From GCA-002722245 sp964230605 (GTDB lineage Bacteria > Bacteroidota > Bacteroidia > Flavobacteriales_C > GCA-002722245), in the NCBI GenBank assembly GCA_964230605.1, contig CAXRIN010000019.1, positions 1-38,196 on the forward strand: a stretch of DNA of 38,196 nucleotides, read 5' to 3'. Numbering within the stretch: the stretch's first letter is position 1; every line of letters starts with the position of its first letter. The position numbers and the translations under genes are program-made. The notes under the pieces are model-generated. The model ran no database searches. It worked only from the letters and a program-made list of their open reading frames with translations, and was not told the DNA's origin. This document shows positions 24,150-31,806 of this stretch, piece after piece.

Positions 24150-24905
24150 ATGAATCTTACATTAAAAATTTGGAGACAAAAAGACTCAAAAGCTAAAGGA
24201 GCTGTTGAGACTTACCAAGTAAGCGATATTAGTCCTGATTCTTCGTTTTTAGAGATGCTAGATGTATTGAACGAAGGTTTGGTAGAAAAAGGTGTTGAGC
24301 CGGTAGCATTCGATCACGATTGTAGAGAGGGTATCTGTGGTATGTGTTCATTATACATCAACGGAGAAGCTCATGGTCCTGATAGAGGCGTTACAACTTG
24401 TCAGTTACACATGAGAATGTTTAAAGATGGTGATACAATCACTATTGAGCCTTTTAGATCGGCTGCATTCCCAGTATTAAAGGATTTAGTTGTAGACAGA
24501 AGCTCATTTGACAGAATTCAACAAGCAGGTGGATATGTTTCAGTAAACACTTCAGGAAATACTCAGGATGCTAACGCATTACCAGTTCCAAAAGCAGATG
24601 CAGATAAGGCGTTCGACGCTGCAACTTGTATTGGATGTGGAGCTTGTGTAGCAACTTGTAAAAACGGATCAGCAATGTTATTCGTTTCTGCAAAAGTTTC
24701 TCAGTTCTCATTATTACCACAAGGTCAAGTTGAGAAAGACAGAAGAGTTTTAAATATGGTTAACCAAATGGATGCCGAAGGATTTGGTAACTGTACTAAC
24801 ACTGGAGCTTGTGAAGTTGAATGTCCAAAAGGAATTTCTTTAGACAATATCGCAAGAATGAATAGAGACTTTATTAAAGCTTCTGTTGTTTCAGAAGAGA
24901 AATAA
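24150..24905 (+). CDS. sdhB: Succinate dehydrogenase iron-sulfur subunit
   Basis: 251 residues. The [2Fe-2S] motif CREGICGMCSLYINGEAHG with the distal CQLHM, the [4Fe-4S] motif CIGCGACVATC and the [3Fe-4S] motif CTNTGACEVECPKGIS are complete. It relays electrons from SdhA flavin to the SdhC haems. Last gene of sdhCAB, closed by a strong terminator. Confidence 0.96.
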   Translation: MNLTLKIWRQKDSKAKGAVETYQVSDISPDSSFLEMLDVLNEGLVEKGVEPVAFDHDCREGICGMCSLYINGEAHGPDRGVTTCQLHMRMFKDGDTITIEPFRSAAFPVLKDLVVDRSSFDRIQQAGGYVSVNTSGNTQDANALPVPKADADKAFDAATCIGCGACVATCKNGSAMLFVSAKVSQFSLLPQGQVEKDRRVLNMVNQMDAEGFGNCTNTGACEVECPKGISLDNIARMNRDFIKASVVSEEK

Positions 24906-24925
24906 GACTTAATGTCAAAATATTA

Positions 24926-24959
24926 AAAAGCCGCTTAACAAATGTTGAGCGGCTTTTTT
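24926..24959 (+). terminator. Intrinsic terminator of sdhCAB
   Basis: AAAAGCCGCT (24926-24935) and AGCGGCTTTT (24948-24957) pair perfectly, extended by TAACA/TGTTG with one wobble, and are followed by a T6 run. It is 20 nt after the sdhB stop. Confidence 0.9.
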
Positions 24960-24984
24960 GTGAATTATCGAAAAATACTTTACT

Positions 24985-24992
24985 TATTTTTG
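24985..24992 (+). promoter_or_regulatory. -7 box TATTTTTG four bases before murF-alr
   Basis: Exact TAnnTTTG match with only TTCC between it and the ATG. Transcription would start at or next to the A of the start codon, suggesting a leaderless mRNA. Confidence 0.5.
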
Positions 24993-24996
24993 TTCC

Positions 24997-27480
24997 ATGA
25001 CACTTCCATACTCGATTCATGATATTGTTCAATTATGTGATGGCGAACTTATCCAATCTGGTGAAGGTGAATTGGAAGTAAAGTCGCTACTTATTGATAG
25101 CAGAAAAATTTTCAATCCTAATCAATCCGTTTTTATTGCTGTTAACGGCGATCGTCATAACGGTCATGATTTCATATCTGAAGCCTATCAGAAAGGAATA
25201 AGAGCATTTATTGTTGATCAAGGTGTAAGTTTGAGTTTAGTAAAAGGCGCTTGGATTATAAAGGTTCCAAATACTTTACATGCACTTCAATTATTAGCTC
25301 ATCGCCACAGGGAAGCCTTTGATTTACCGGTAATAGGAATTACAGGATCAAATGGTAAAACCATTGTTAAAGAGTGGTTATATCAATTATTAAAAGAGGA
25401 ATATAATATTGTAAAGAGTCCTAAAAGTTATAATTCTCAAATTGGAGTTCCTTTAAGTGTATGGCAAACTAATCCCGAACATAATTTTGGGATTTTTGAA
25501 GCTGGGGTTTCTAAGCCTGGAGAAATGGGCGCTCTTGAGTATATGATTCAACCTACAATTGGAATCTTTACGAATTTAGGAAGTGCTCATGATGAAAATT
25601 TCAAAAATTGGGATGAGAAGGCAAAAGAGAAACTCCGACTATTTGAAAATGTGCAAACCTTGGTTTATTGCAGGGATTTTCTTCCAATACATACTGCGAT
25701 TACTAAAAAGTCTAGATTTAAAGATTTAAAAACTTTTACTTGGAGTAAAAAGTTACCTGCTGATTTGATGGTTGGTAAAATTGATAAAACGGATGTTGAA
25801 ACTGTTATCCAAGCTGTATATAAGAATGAGTTTATTAAGATAACCATTCCTTTTAGTGATGATGCTAGTATAGAGAATTGTATTACTTGTTGGTCTACAT
25901 TATTGTATATGGATTACGATAATGATTGGATTAATAAAAGAATGAAGTCTTTAGCTCCAGTTGCAATGAGATTGGAATTAAAGGAAGGTTTAAATAATTG
26001 TTCGGTAATTAATGATTATTATAATTCGGACTTTGGGAGCTTGGAAATTGCGCTAGATTTCATGGTTCAACAGAAACAACAGCCAAATAAAACAATCATT
26101 TTATCAGATATACTGCAGTCGGGGAAATCAGATGAAGAATTATACCAATCGGTTGCTCATTTGTTAGCTTCAAAAGGAATACATAAAATCATAGGAATAG
26201 GTAAGAATATTAGTGAACAAAAAGGTTTATTTCCTTCTTCTGCTAAGTTTTATACTACTACCAATGATTTTGTTCAATCTATAGATTTATCTCAATTTAA
26301 AAATGAGACCATTTTATTGAAAGGTGCACGTCCTTTCGGGTTTGAACGAATTAGTACACTGTTTCAAAAAAGAGTTCATGAGACTGTTTTAGAAATCAAT
26401 TTAAATTCAATTGTACACAACTTAAATTACTATAAATCGCAAATTAAACCAGGAACCAAAATTATGGCAATGGTTAAAGCATTTTCATATGGAAGTGGTT
26501 CGTTTGAAATTGCGAATGTGTTGCAATATAATTTAGTGGATTACTTGGCTGTTGCATATGCTGACGAAGGGGTTGAGTTAAGGCGAGCAGGAATTACTTT
26601 GCCAATTATGGTAATGAATCCTGAACAGCAAGCTTACGATCTCATGATTCAAAATAATTTGGAACCCGAAATCTATTCATTCAAAGTTTATGAACTGTTT
26701 ACTAAGGCTTTGAAGAGAACTGGATATCAGGGATCTCCATATCCTGTTCATATTAAGTTGGATACAGGAATGCATCGTTTAGGTTTTGAGGAAAGCGATT
26801 TACATAAGTTGATTATTCAAATAAAGAATAATAAGCTAATAAAAGTGAAGAGTGTGTTTAGTCATTTAGCAACAGCTGATGAACCAATTCATAGATTGTT
26901 TACGCAAGATCAGATTAATTTATTTGATGAATTAAGTACAAAAATTTCCGAAAACTTAGGGGGGGATTTTATTCGTCATATTGCCAATTCAGCTGGAGCT
27001 GTGGCTTTTCCTGAAGCTCAATTTGATATGGTTAGATTGGGTATTGGAATGTATGGAATTAGTGCTTTCCCTGAACATCAATCCAAGTTAGAACCCGTAT
27101 CTGAGTTAAAAACAACCATTTCACAAATCAAACACGTACCTGCACATGATTCTGTAGGATATTCTAGGATGGAAATGCCAACTAAAGACATTACCATTGC
27201 AACAGTTCCAATAGGATATGCCGACGGGCTTCGCAGAAGTATGGGGAGACGAAAAGGTTATATGCTTATCAAAGGTCAAAAAGCACCAATCATCGGAAAT
27301 GTTTGCATGGATATGTGTATGTTGGACATCACCCATATTGATGCAGAAGAGGGAGATGAAGTAATTGTTTTTGGAGAAGGATTTCCCATTCAAGATTTCG
27401 CAAAATTAATGGATACTATTCCTTACGAAGCCTTAACAGGTATTTCACCTAGAGTGAAACGAGTGTATTTTCAGGAATAG
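24997..27480 (+). CDS. alr: Bifunctional UDP-MurNAc-tripeptide:D-Ala-D-Ala ligase / alanine racemase (MurF-Alr fusion)
   Basis: 827 residues. The N-terminal half (about 1-450) is MurF: the P-loop GITGSNGKT at 114-122 and the FEAGVSKPGEMG and INDYYNSDFGSLEIAL segments. It adds D-Ala-D-Ala to UDP-MurNAc-tripeptide. The C-terminal half (about 455-827) is a PLP-dependent alanine racemase, with PLP lysine K494 in MAMVKAFSYGSG, the segment MVRLGIGMYGIS, and catalytic Tyr at 722 in VGYSRMEMP followed by IATVPIGYADGLRR. The PLP motif is AFSYGSG rather than the usual ADAYGHG, a known-type variation in this fusion (inference from memory). The fusion is characteristic of Bacteroidota and joins D-Ala supply to its use. 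Cytoplasmic. tatD follows. Confidence 0.93.
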   Translation: MTLPYSIHDIVQLCDGELIQSGEGELEVKSLLIDSRKIFNPNQSVFIAVNGDRHNGHDFISEAYQKGIRAFIVDQGVSLSLVKGAWIIKVPNTLHALQLLAHRHREAFDLPVIGITGSNGKTIVKEWLYQLLKEEYNIVKSPKSYNSQIGVPLSVWQTNPEHNFGIFEAGVSKPGEMGALEYMIQPTIGIFTNLGSAHDENFKNWDEKAKEKLRLFENVQTLVYCRDFLPIHTAITKKSRFKDLKTFTWSKKLPADLMVGKIDKTDVETVIQAVYKNEFIKITIPFSDDASIENCITCWSTLLYMDYDNDWINKRMKSLAPVAMRLELKEGLNNCSVINDYYNSDFGSLEIALDFMVQQKQQPNKTIILSDILQSGKSDEELYQSVAHLLASKGIHKIIGIGKNISEQKGLFPSSAKFYTTTNDFVQSIDLSQFKNETILLKGARPFGFERISTLFQKRVHETVLEINLNSIVHNLNYYKSQIKPGTKIMAMVKAFSYGSGSFEIANVLQYNLVDYLAVAYADEGVELRRAGITLPIMVMNPEQQAYDLMIQNNLEPEIYSFKVYELFTKALKRTGYQGSPYPVHIKLDTGMHRLGFEESDLHKLIIQIKNNKLIKVKSVFSHLATADEPIHRLFTQDQINLFDELSTKISENLGGDFIRHIANSAGAVAFPEAQFDMVRLGIGMYGISAFPEHQSKLEPVSELKTTISQIKHVPAHDSVGYSRMEMPTKDITIATVPIGYADGLRRSMGRRKGYMLIKGQKAPIIGNVCMDMCMLDITHIDAEEGDEVIVFGEGFPIQDFAKLMDTIPYEALTGISPRVKRVYFQE

Positions 27481-27497
27481 AATACTATGCAGTTGAT

Positions 27498-27505
27498 TAT
27501 CTTTG
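27498..27505 (+). promoter_or_regulatory. -7 box TATCTTTG four bases before tatD
   Basis: Exact TAnnTTTG match in the 29-bp spacer after murF-alr, with TAAG between it and the ATG. tatD may have its own, nearly leaderless, transcript. Confidence 0.45.
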
Positions 27506-27509
27506 TAAG

Positions 27510-28277
27510 ATGTTAATCGATACCCATTCTCATTTTTATTCAAAAGAGTTTAATGAAGATTTAAACGATTGTATTCAAAGATGCAAAGATAATGGTGTTC
27601 AGCAAGTTTTGATGCCCAATGTTGATGTTGAATCCATCGAAAGAATGCATTTGTTGGAAGATGAAAATCCGGACTTTTTTAAAAGTATGATGGGTGTTCA
27701 TCCTTGTTATGTAAAACAAGAATATCAAAACGAATTGGATACTTGTAAATCTTGGTTTGAAAAACGAGATTATTGTGCAGTTGGAGAAATAGGTATTGAT
27801 TTATATTGGGACAAAACAACTCTTGGAATTCAGCAGGACGCGTTTCGTCAGCAAATTAGATGGGCTAAAGAATTGGGTAAACCAATTGCTATTCATGCAA
27901 GAGAAAGTTTTCAAGAAATTTTTGAGGTGTTAGATGAGGAGAATGATGAATCATTAACTGGTGTTTTACACTGCTTCACCGGAGGAATTGAGGAAGCAGA
28001 AAAAATCATAAGTTACGGCGGATTTAAAATGGGAATAGGAGGTGTACTCACATTTAAAAAAGCAGGGTTAGATAAAACCGTCGAACAAGTTCCATTATCC
28101 GAATTGGTTTTGGAAACCGATTCGCCATATCTAGCTCCAACTCCTAAAAGAGGTAAAAGAAACGAGTCATCGTATTTACTTTATATAGCCGAAAAATTGT
28201 CAGAACTAAAAGGCGAATCGATTTATACAATTGCAGAAATCACTTCCAAAAATGCAACTGAGTTATTTAATCTTTAA
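27510..28277 (+). CDS. tatD: TatD-family metal-dependent DNase
   Basis: 255 residues, normal length for TatD/YcfH/YjjV hydrolases, cytoplasmic TIM-barrel nucleases or deaminylases using two divalent metals. The metal-ligand motifs are in order: IDTHSHFYS (HxH), GEIGIDLYWD (Glu), AIHARE (His), LHCFTGG (His) and LETDSPYLAPTP (Asp), followed by the family KRGKRNE. It is preceded by murF-alr and followed by about 100 bp of non-coding sequence containing the tRNA remnant. Which of the three paralogues it is cannot be told from sequence, so the symbol is by family. Confidence 0.88.
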   Translation: MLIDTHSHFYSKEFNEDLNDCIQRCKDNGVQQVLMPNVDVESIERMHLLEDENPDFFKSMMGVHPCYVKQEYQNELDTCKSWFEKRDYCAVGEIGIDLYWDKTTLGIQQDAFRQQIRWAKELGKPIAIHARESFQEIFEVLDEENDESLTGVLHCFTGGIEEAEKIISYGGFKMGIGGVLTFKKAGLDKTVEQVPLSELVLETDSPYLAPTPKRGKRNESSYLLYIAEKLSELKGESIYTIAEITSKNATELFNL

Positions 28278-28339
28278 ACTTGAGATTAATTTAAAAATTC
28301 CAATATTTATCGTCCTTCTGAAAAATAGTTGATTTTATC

Positions 28340-28360
28340 TGGGCCCACCTGGGCTCGAAC
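28340..28360 (-). tRNA. 3' fragment of a tRNA (T-arm and acceptor strand), remnant or attachment site
   Basis: The minus strand reads GTTCGAGCCCAG followed by GTGGGCCCA: a T-loop GTTCGAG, the 3' half of a T stem and a GGGCCCA acceptor strand. The upstream bases (TTTGATAAATA) do not continue a tRNA, so the 5' three-quarters is missing. The 3' end is similar to that of Bacteroidota tRNAs starting GGGCC (Ile or CAT-anticodon type, from memory). Integrases commonly recombine in this part of tRNA genes. No integrase is in view. Confidence 0.5.
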
Positions 28361-28377
28361 TATTTATCAAATTCATT

Positions 28378-28932
28378 TTAAAGTCCTAATATCTTTACAG
28401 GAAATACAACTTCAACATCTGTTTCTCCAGGGGTACAAGTTCCATCTTTATAAGCACCTTGGTGCTTTAAGGTAATTGTCATTGAGCTTACTGAACCTGC
28501 ATTACTTGAAGTCCATGTTGATTCTAATCCAATTTCATAAGTTCCATCGCTATCAGATCGGTTGACAATAACGTCGCCATTTGAGGATTCAAAACAGATA
28601 ATGTGCTCATCTGCCTCTTCTGAAATTTCAGCGGTTATGTCTTCAGCAGGATCTTCGGATTCATTTAAGAATGATATTGAAACAGCATGTCTGGAATTTT
28701 CAATTAAGTAAATTGTATCTAACTGAGTTGGCTCATTTCCGCCTGGACCATCTAAATCTTTAAAACTGTAGGTATTTTTTGCTCCCGAACCAATATGTTC
28801 AACTTCCACATCTACTGATGTAATTAATTCCTCTTCATGTTCATCAGTAGGATTGTCAACCTTATTGTCATCCTTTTCACAAGCAAAAATCATTGCTAAA
28901 AATCCCGAAACTAAAAGTGTTTTTTTAATCAT
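28378..28932 (-). CDS. Secreted lipoprotein accompanying the TonB receptor
   Basis: 184 residues. A type II signal peptide with lipobox MIFAC (Cys18) is followed by a very acidic linker (EKDDNKVDNPTDEHEEE) and a beta-rich domain. The phrases DLDGPGGNEPTQLDTI, ISFLNESEDPAEDITAEISEEADEH match a Bacteroidota family that I know only as 'type 1 periplasmic binding fold superfamily', often beside metal-linked TonB receptors. It lies 29 bp behind the receptor on the same strand, so the two are likely cotranscribed. A metal- or ligand-capture role at the outer membrane is inference; the acidic and His residues would suit it. Confidence 0.75.
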   Translation of the reverse strand: MIKKTLLVSGFLAMIFACEKDDNKVDNPTDEHEEELITSVDVEVEHIGSGAKNTYSFKDLDGPGGNEPTQLDTIYLIENSRHAVSISFLNESEDPAEDITAEISEEADEHIICFESSNGDVIVNRSDSDGTYEIGLESTWTSSNAGSVSSMTITLKHQGAYKDGTCTPGETDVEVVFPVKILGL

Positions 28933-28961
28933 TGTAGTTTAAGTTTTAAGTATTAATAAAA

Positions 28962-31268
28962 TTATTTATGATGGTGATGTTGTTCATTGATTTCAAAATT
29001 ATATTTCAATCCAAAAACAACATTTCTCCCCATTTCATCTGTAAAATATCTGAACCTGTTTAAGTAGTTTCGATAAGATGTGTTCAATGCATTATTAACG
29101 TTAAAATAGAGTGTAAGTGGTGTTTTAAAATTCAGTTTTGTGTAGGCTTTTAAGTTAATTAAAGAATAACCTAAAGGTGGGTCAATGAAATCATCTTCTG
29201 AGTTAAAACGGAATTGTTTGTCCACATAATTGTAATTAACTTCAAAGGTGGTGTTTTTTAATAACCTTTTAAATTTAGGTTTATATATTAATGTAGTGTT
29301 ATATTCATCTGATGGCATTCCCCAAAGAAATTTATTATTTGAAAGGTCATTCCCTCTCAAAATACTTGTCCCAAAATCAAAGTCGAGTTGAGAATTGATA
29401 TTATATCTAGCATTAAAATCCCAACCAATAATAGAAGTTTCTATTTGTCGGAATTCGTAAACTGGAAAAGCTCCTCTTATTGTTAATTGAGTTTCTCCGG
29501 TTGCCGCAAGATAAATGTAGTTTTGAAAGTAGTTGGCATAAATTTGAGTGCTTAAATCCAACCTTTTCATTTTTTTATCCAAGCTTGCATTCCAATTGAA
29601 AACTTGCTCTATATCCAATTGATGATCCCCATATTCAAGCGATGCCGAACCATGATGCAAACCATTTGAATAGAGTTCATTCACTGAAGGAGGACGCCAA
29701 GCTGATCCAATATTTGTTCTGAAAGTTAAACTATCAGAAAGCAAATATGAGTACCCTATATTTCCATTAATGTTCTGAAAATTATGGTCTGGATTAAGTA
29801 AAATTTCATTCTCAAAATAATAAACAGATAAATAATTGAAATCATATCTCAGACCAAAATCGATTAAGTTTTTCCCTCTTTTATACTCTTCAATTAGGTA
29901 TCCACCAATACCATATTTTTCAAAGTTTGGAATAAAGAATCTTCCGTTCCAAGTGTTGGTTTGATATAGTCCTTGCACACCATATTGATGATTCCATTTT
30001 CCTTTAAAAATATATTTTAAATCGGCAGTGTGTGAGGTTAGGTTAAAGTTGAAATCTGGCTCATTATCTTCTGACGAATGAGTGTCAAATTCAGAACGTT
30101 GATTAAATTGTCGGCCATAAATTAATTCCAATTTACTAGAGTCGTTGAAATAGAAGAAGGATTTAACCTTTACCGTTTCGTGCGAAACAGATTGAAATGG
30201 TCTTTGAATCTTGTAACTAAATTGGTCAGGTGTATTGGGTTTATCGGCATTAAAAGCATTTAATAAATCGGTTAGGTTCCCAATATGAGCCCCTGAAAAA
30301 ATACCAAACTCTGCATTGTAATCAGAGTAATCTACTTGTAAGCCATAATTGTTTGCTTGATATCCTATTGCCCAAGCATAATTTTTTTCTTCAATTCCTG
30401 TATTGTCGATGTAATAATCCGGTGAATTTACATTTCCTCCTTTTTTCAAGGACCCTCGGAGTCTGTAGCTTAATTCAGGAATAGCCTTAAAATTCCCGTT
30501 AACTTCTGCAGAAGTCACACCCTTTTGTCCGTTACTTTCACCACCAACATTAATGCTTCCCTCAATTCCATGCTTTTTTCTAAGTGGAGAAGGGTTTAAA
30601 ATAATAACACCTCCAATTGCATCCGAACCGTAGGCGATGCTATTTGCTCCAGTTATAACTTGAACATTTTTTGAATTAGTGAAATCTAATTCAATTCCAT
30701 GATCGGTTCCCCATTGTTGTCCCTCTTGTCGGATTTCATTGTTTAAAATCAAAACCCTGTTACTATGCATTCCATGAATAGAGGGCTTACTTACATTTGT
30801 TCCAGAGGATTGGTTTTGAACGCCTTGAATATTACTTAAAGCCTCACCAAGTTGTTGAGTTTGTGTTTGGTCTATGGTAATTTGATCAAGTGATTTTTCT
30901 TGCTTTGTTTCAGTAGCTTTAGTTTCGATATGAATTTCTAAATGTCCTAATTCATTCACGTGGTGTTCAGGATGAAAATCGTGCTCAGTGGATTTATTGA
31001 GGTAAAGCGTATCAATGATTCGTTCACAACCCATGTGATCACAATGAACAATTACCTTACCAGGGCATAAACCATCGATCTGATAATTCCCTAAAGAATC
31101 GGATGTTGTAGCCTTATTAATTCCCTCAATAACAATAAAAGCAAAGGGCAAAGGTTCATTGTTATGCTCATCGGTAACCGAACCAGACAGCGTTAAGTTG
31201 CATGTTTGTGAAAATGATAAGATGCTTATCAGTACCAAACAAAAGGTGAATATTCTCTCTAAACGCAA
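28962..31268 (-). CDS. TonB-dependent outer-membrane receptor, probably for zinc or another metal
   Basis: 768 residues. A signal peptide (RLERIFTFCLVLISILSFSQ) is followed by a CarboxypepD-regulatory-like domain (about 25-110, LSGSVTDEHNNEPLPFAFIV), a TonB plug (about 130-225, EALSNIQGVQNQSSGTNVSKPSIHG and GSDAIGGVIILNP, quoted in parts) and a 22-strand-type barrel ending in FEINEQHHHHK. The only start giving the full signal peptide is TTG at 31268-31266; no ATG fits. His-rich stretches (HDFHPEHHVNELGHLEIH and the terminal HHHHK) and the divergent Fur/Zur-type gene point to metal import, zinc being the best guess. The promoter and two palindromic operators lie in the shared 77-bp spacer. Confidence 0.88.
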   Translation of the reverse strand: MRLERIFTFCLVLISILSFSQTCNLTLSGSVTDEHNNEPLPFAFIVIEGINKATTSDSLGNYQIDGLCPGKVIVHCDHMGCERIIDTLYLNKSTEHDFHPEHHVNELGHLEIHIETKATETKQEKSLDQITIDQTQTQQLGEALSNIQGVQNQSSGTNVSKPSIHGMHSNRVLILNNEIRQEGQQWGTDHGIELDFTNSKNVQVITGANSIAYGSDAIGGVIILNPSPLRKKHGIEGSINVGGESNGQKGVTSAEVNGNFKAIPELSYRLRGSLKKGGNVNSPDYYIDNTGIEEKNYAWAIGYQANNYGLQVDYSDYNAEFGIFSGAHIGNLTDLLNAFNADKPNTPDQFSYKIQRPFQSVSHETVKVKSFFYFNDSSKLELIYGRQFNQRSEFDTHSSEDNEPDFNFNLTSHTADLKYIFKGKWNHQYGVQGLYQTNTWNGRFFIPNFEKYGIGGYLIEEYKRGKNLIDFGLRYDFNYLSVYYFENEILLNPDHNFQNINGNIGYSYLLSDSLTFRTNIGSAWRPPSVNELYSNGLHHGSASLEYGDHQLDIEQVFNWNASLDKKMKRLDLSTQIYANYFQNYIYLAATGETQLTIRGAFPVYEFRQIETSIIGWDFNARYNINSQLDFDFGTSILRGNDLSNNKFLWGMPSDEYNTTLIYKPKFKRLLKNTTFEVNYNYVDKQFRFNSEDDFIDPPLGYSLINLKAYTKLNFKTPLTLYFNVNNALNTSYRNYLNRFRYFTDEMGRNVVFGLKYNFEINEQHHHHK

Positions 31269-31281
31269 AATTGTTGCAAAT
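31261..31281. promoter_or_regulatory. Second operator-like site, 8-5-8 geometry, over the receptor start
   Basis: AAACGCAA-N5-TTGCAAAT has the same arm and spacer lengths as the main palindrome 36 bp away and shares AAAnGCAA-N5-TTGCA with it. It overlaps the receptor's predicted transcription start and start codon, so a repressor bound here would block it. Confidence 0.45.
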
Positions 31282-31284
31282 GTA
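31277..31284 (-). promoter_or_regulatory. -7 box TACATTTG of the TonB receptor gene
   Basis: Exact TAnnTTTG on the minus strand, with a -33 TTG (31302-31304) 17 nt upstream. It ends eight bases before the TTG start codon, so the leader is very short. Confidence 0.6.
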
Positions 31285-31296
31285 GTTATTTAATTC

Positions 31297-31317
31297 AAAT
31301 GCAACCAAATTGCATTT
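31297..31317. promoter_or_regulatory. Palindromic operator AAATGCAA-N5-TTGCATTT for a Fur/Zur-type regulator
   Basis: Perfect 8-bp arms (31297-31304 and 31310-31317) around CCAAA in the spacer between the receptor and the Fur-family gene. The TTG of each arm is the -33 element of one of the two divergent promoters, so one bound dimer could control both. Binding by the adjacent regulator is inference. Confidence 0.65.
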
Positions 31318-31332
31318 AAGTTTTTTTTGAGG

Positions 31333-31340
31333 TATTTTTG
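31333..31340 (+). promoter_or_regulatory. -7 box TATTTTTG of the Fur/Zur-type gene
   Basis: Exact TAnnTTTG with a -33 TTG at 31310-31312, spacer 20 nt. It ends five bases before the ATG at 31346, implying a leaderless or nearly leaderless mRNA. Confidence 0.6.
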
Positions 31341-31345
31341 ATGCA

Positions 31346-31762
31346 ATGAGCACATCGAAAGAATTACTCAAGGAACACGGTCTGAAATTTACAGAGAACA
31401 GAAAGGTGATTTTAGAACAATTTATGAGCGCGAATTACGCTTTGTCATACAATGACATTGACGCCATGATTGCTCAAAAATTAGACAAAGTGACTGTTTA
31501 CCGAACATTAAAATCTTTTCAAGAGTCGGGAATTATTCATGAAGTAATGGATGGAAGCTCACAAGTTAAATATGCTTTGTGTCACTTGGGATCTTGTAGT
31601 TCTCATCATCATCATGATGCACATGTTCATTTTCGATGTGAAAAATGTGATAAAACTTTTTGTTTGGATGATGTAAAAGTTCCATTACTACAAATGCCGG
31701 AAGGATATAAATTAAACAGCCAATCGGTTTTTGTTCAAGGATTCTGCCGAAAATGTAGTTAG
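31346..31762 (+). CDS. Fur-family metalloregulator, probably zinc-sensing (Zur-like)
   Basis: 138 residues, a typical Fur length. The N-terminal winged helix (about 1-80) includes LKFTENRKVILEQF and the recognition helix region LDKVTVYRTLKSFQESGI; the C-terminal domain has the structural-zinc cysteine pairs C98/C101 (CEKCDKTFC) and C134/C137 (GFCRKC). Between them is a His-rich loop SSHHHHDAHVH (residues 85-95). Such proteins bind DNA as dimers when metallated and repress metal uptake. The divergent TonB receptor and the shared palindromes make zinc most likely; Fur- or PerR-type sensing is not excluded, so no symbol is assigned. Start ATG at 31346. Confidence 0.85.
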   Translation: MSTSKELLKEHGLKFTENRKVILEQFMSANYALSYNDIDAMIAQKLDKVTVYRTLKSFQESGIIHEVMDGSSQVKYALCHLGSCSSHHHHDAHVHFRCEKCDKTFCLDDVKVPLLQMPEGYKLNSQSVFVQGFCRKCS

Positions 31763-31806
31763 TAAACTAACCTTAAAATCGTATTTTAGACCGCCTAAAT
31801 AATTAT

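Noticed and set aside
27121..27393. Minus-strand 90-codon frame inside the racemase half of murF-alr
   Set aside because: Antisense to conserved catalytic sequence, no motif; shadow frame.
31341..31349. ATG CAA TGA just before the Fur-family start
   Set aside because: A two-codon frame overlapping the real start; too short to call, although it could affect initiation.
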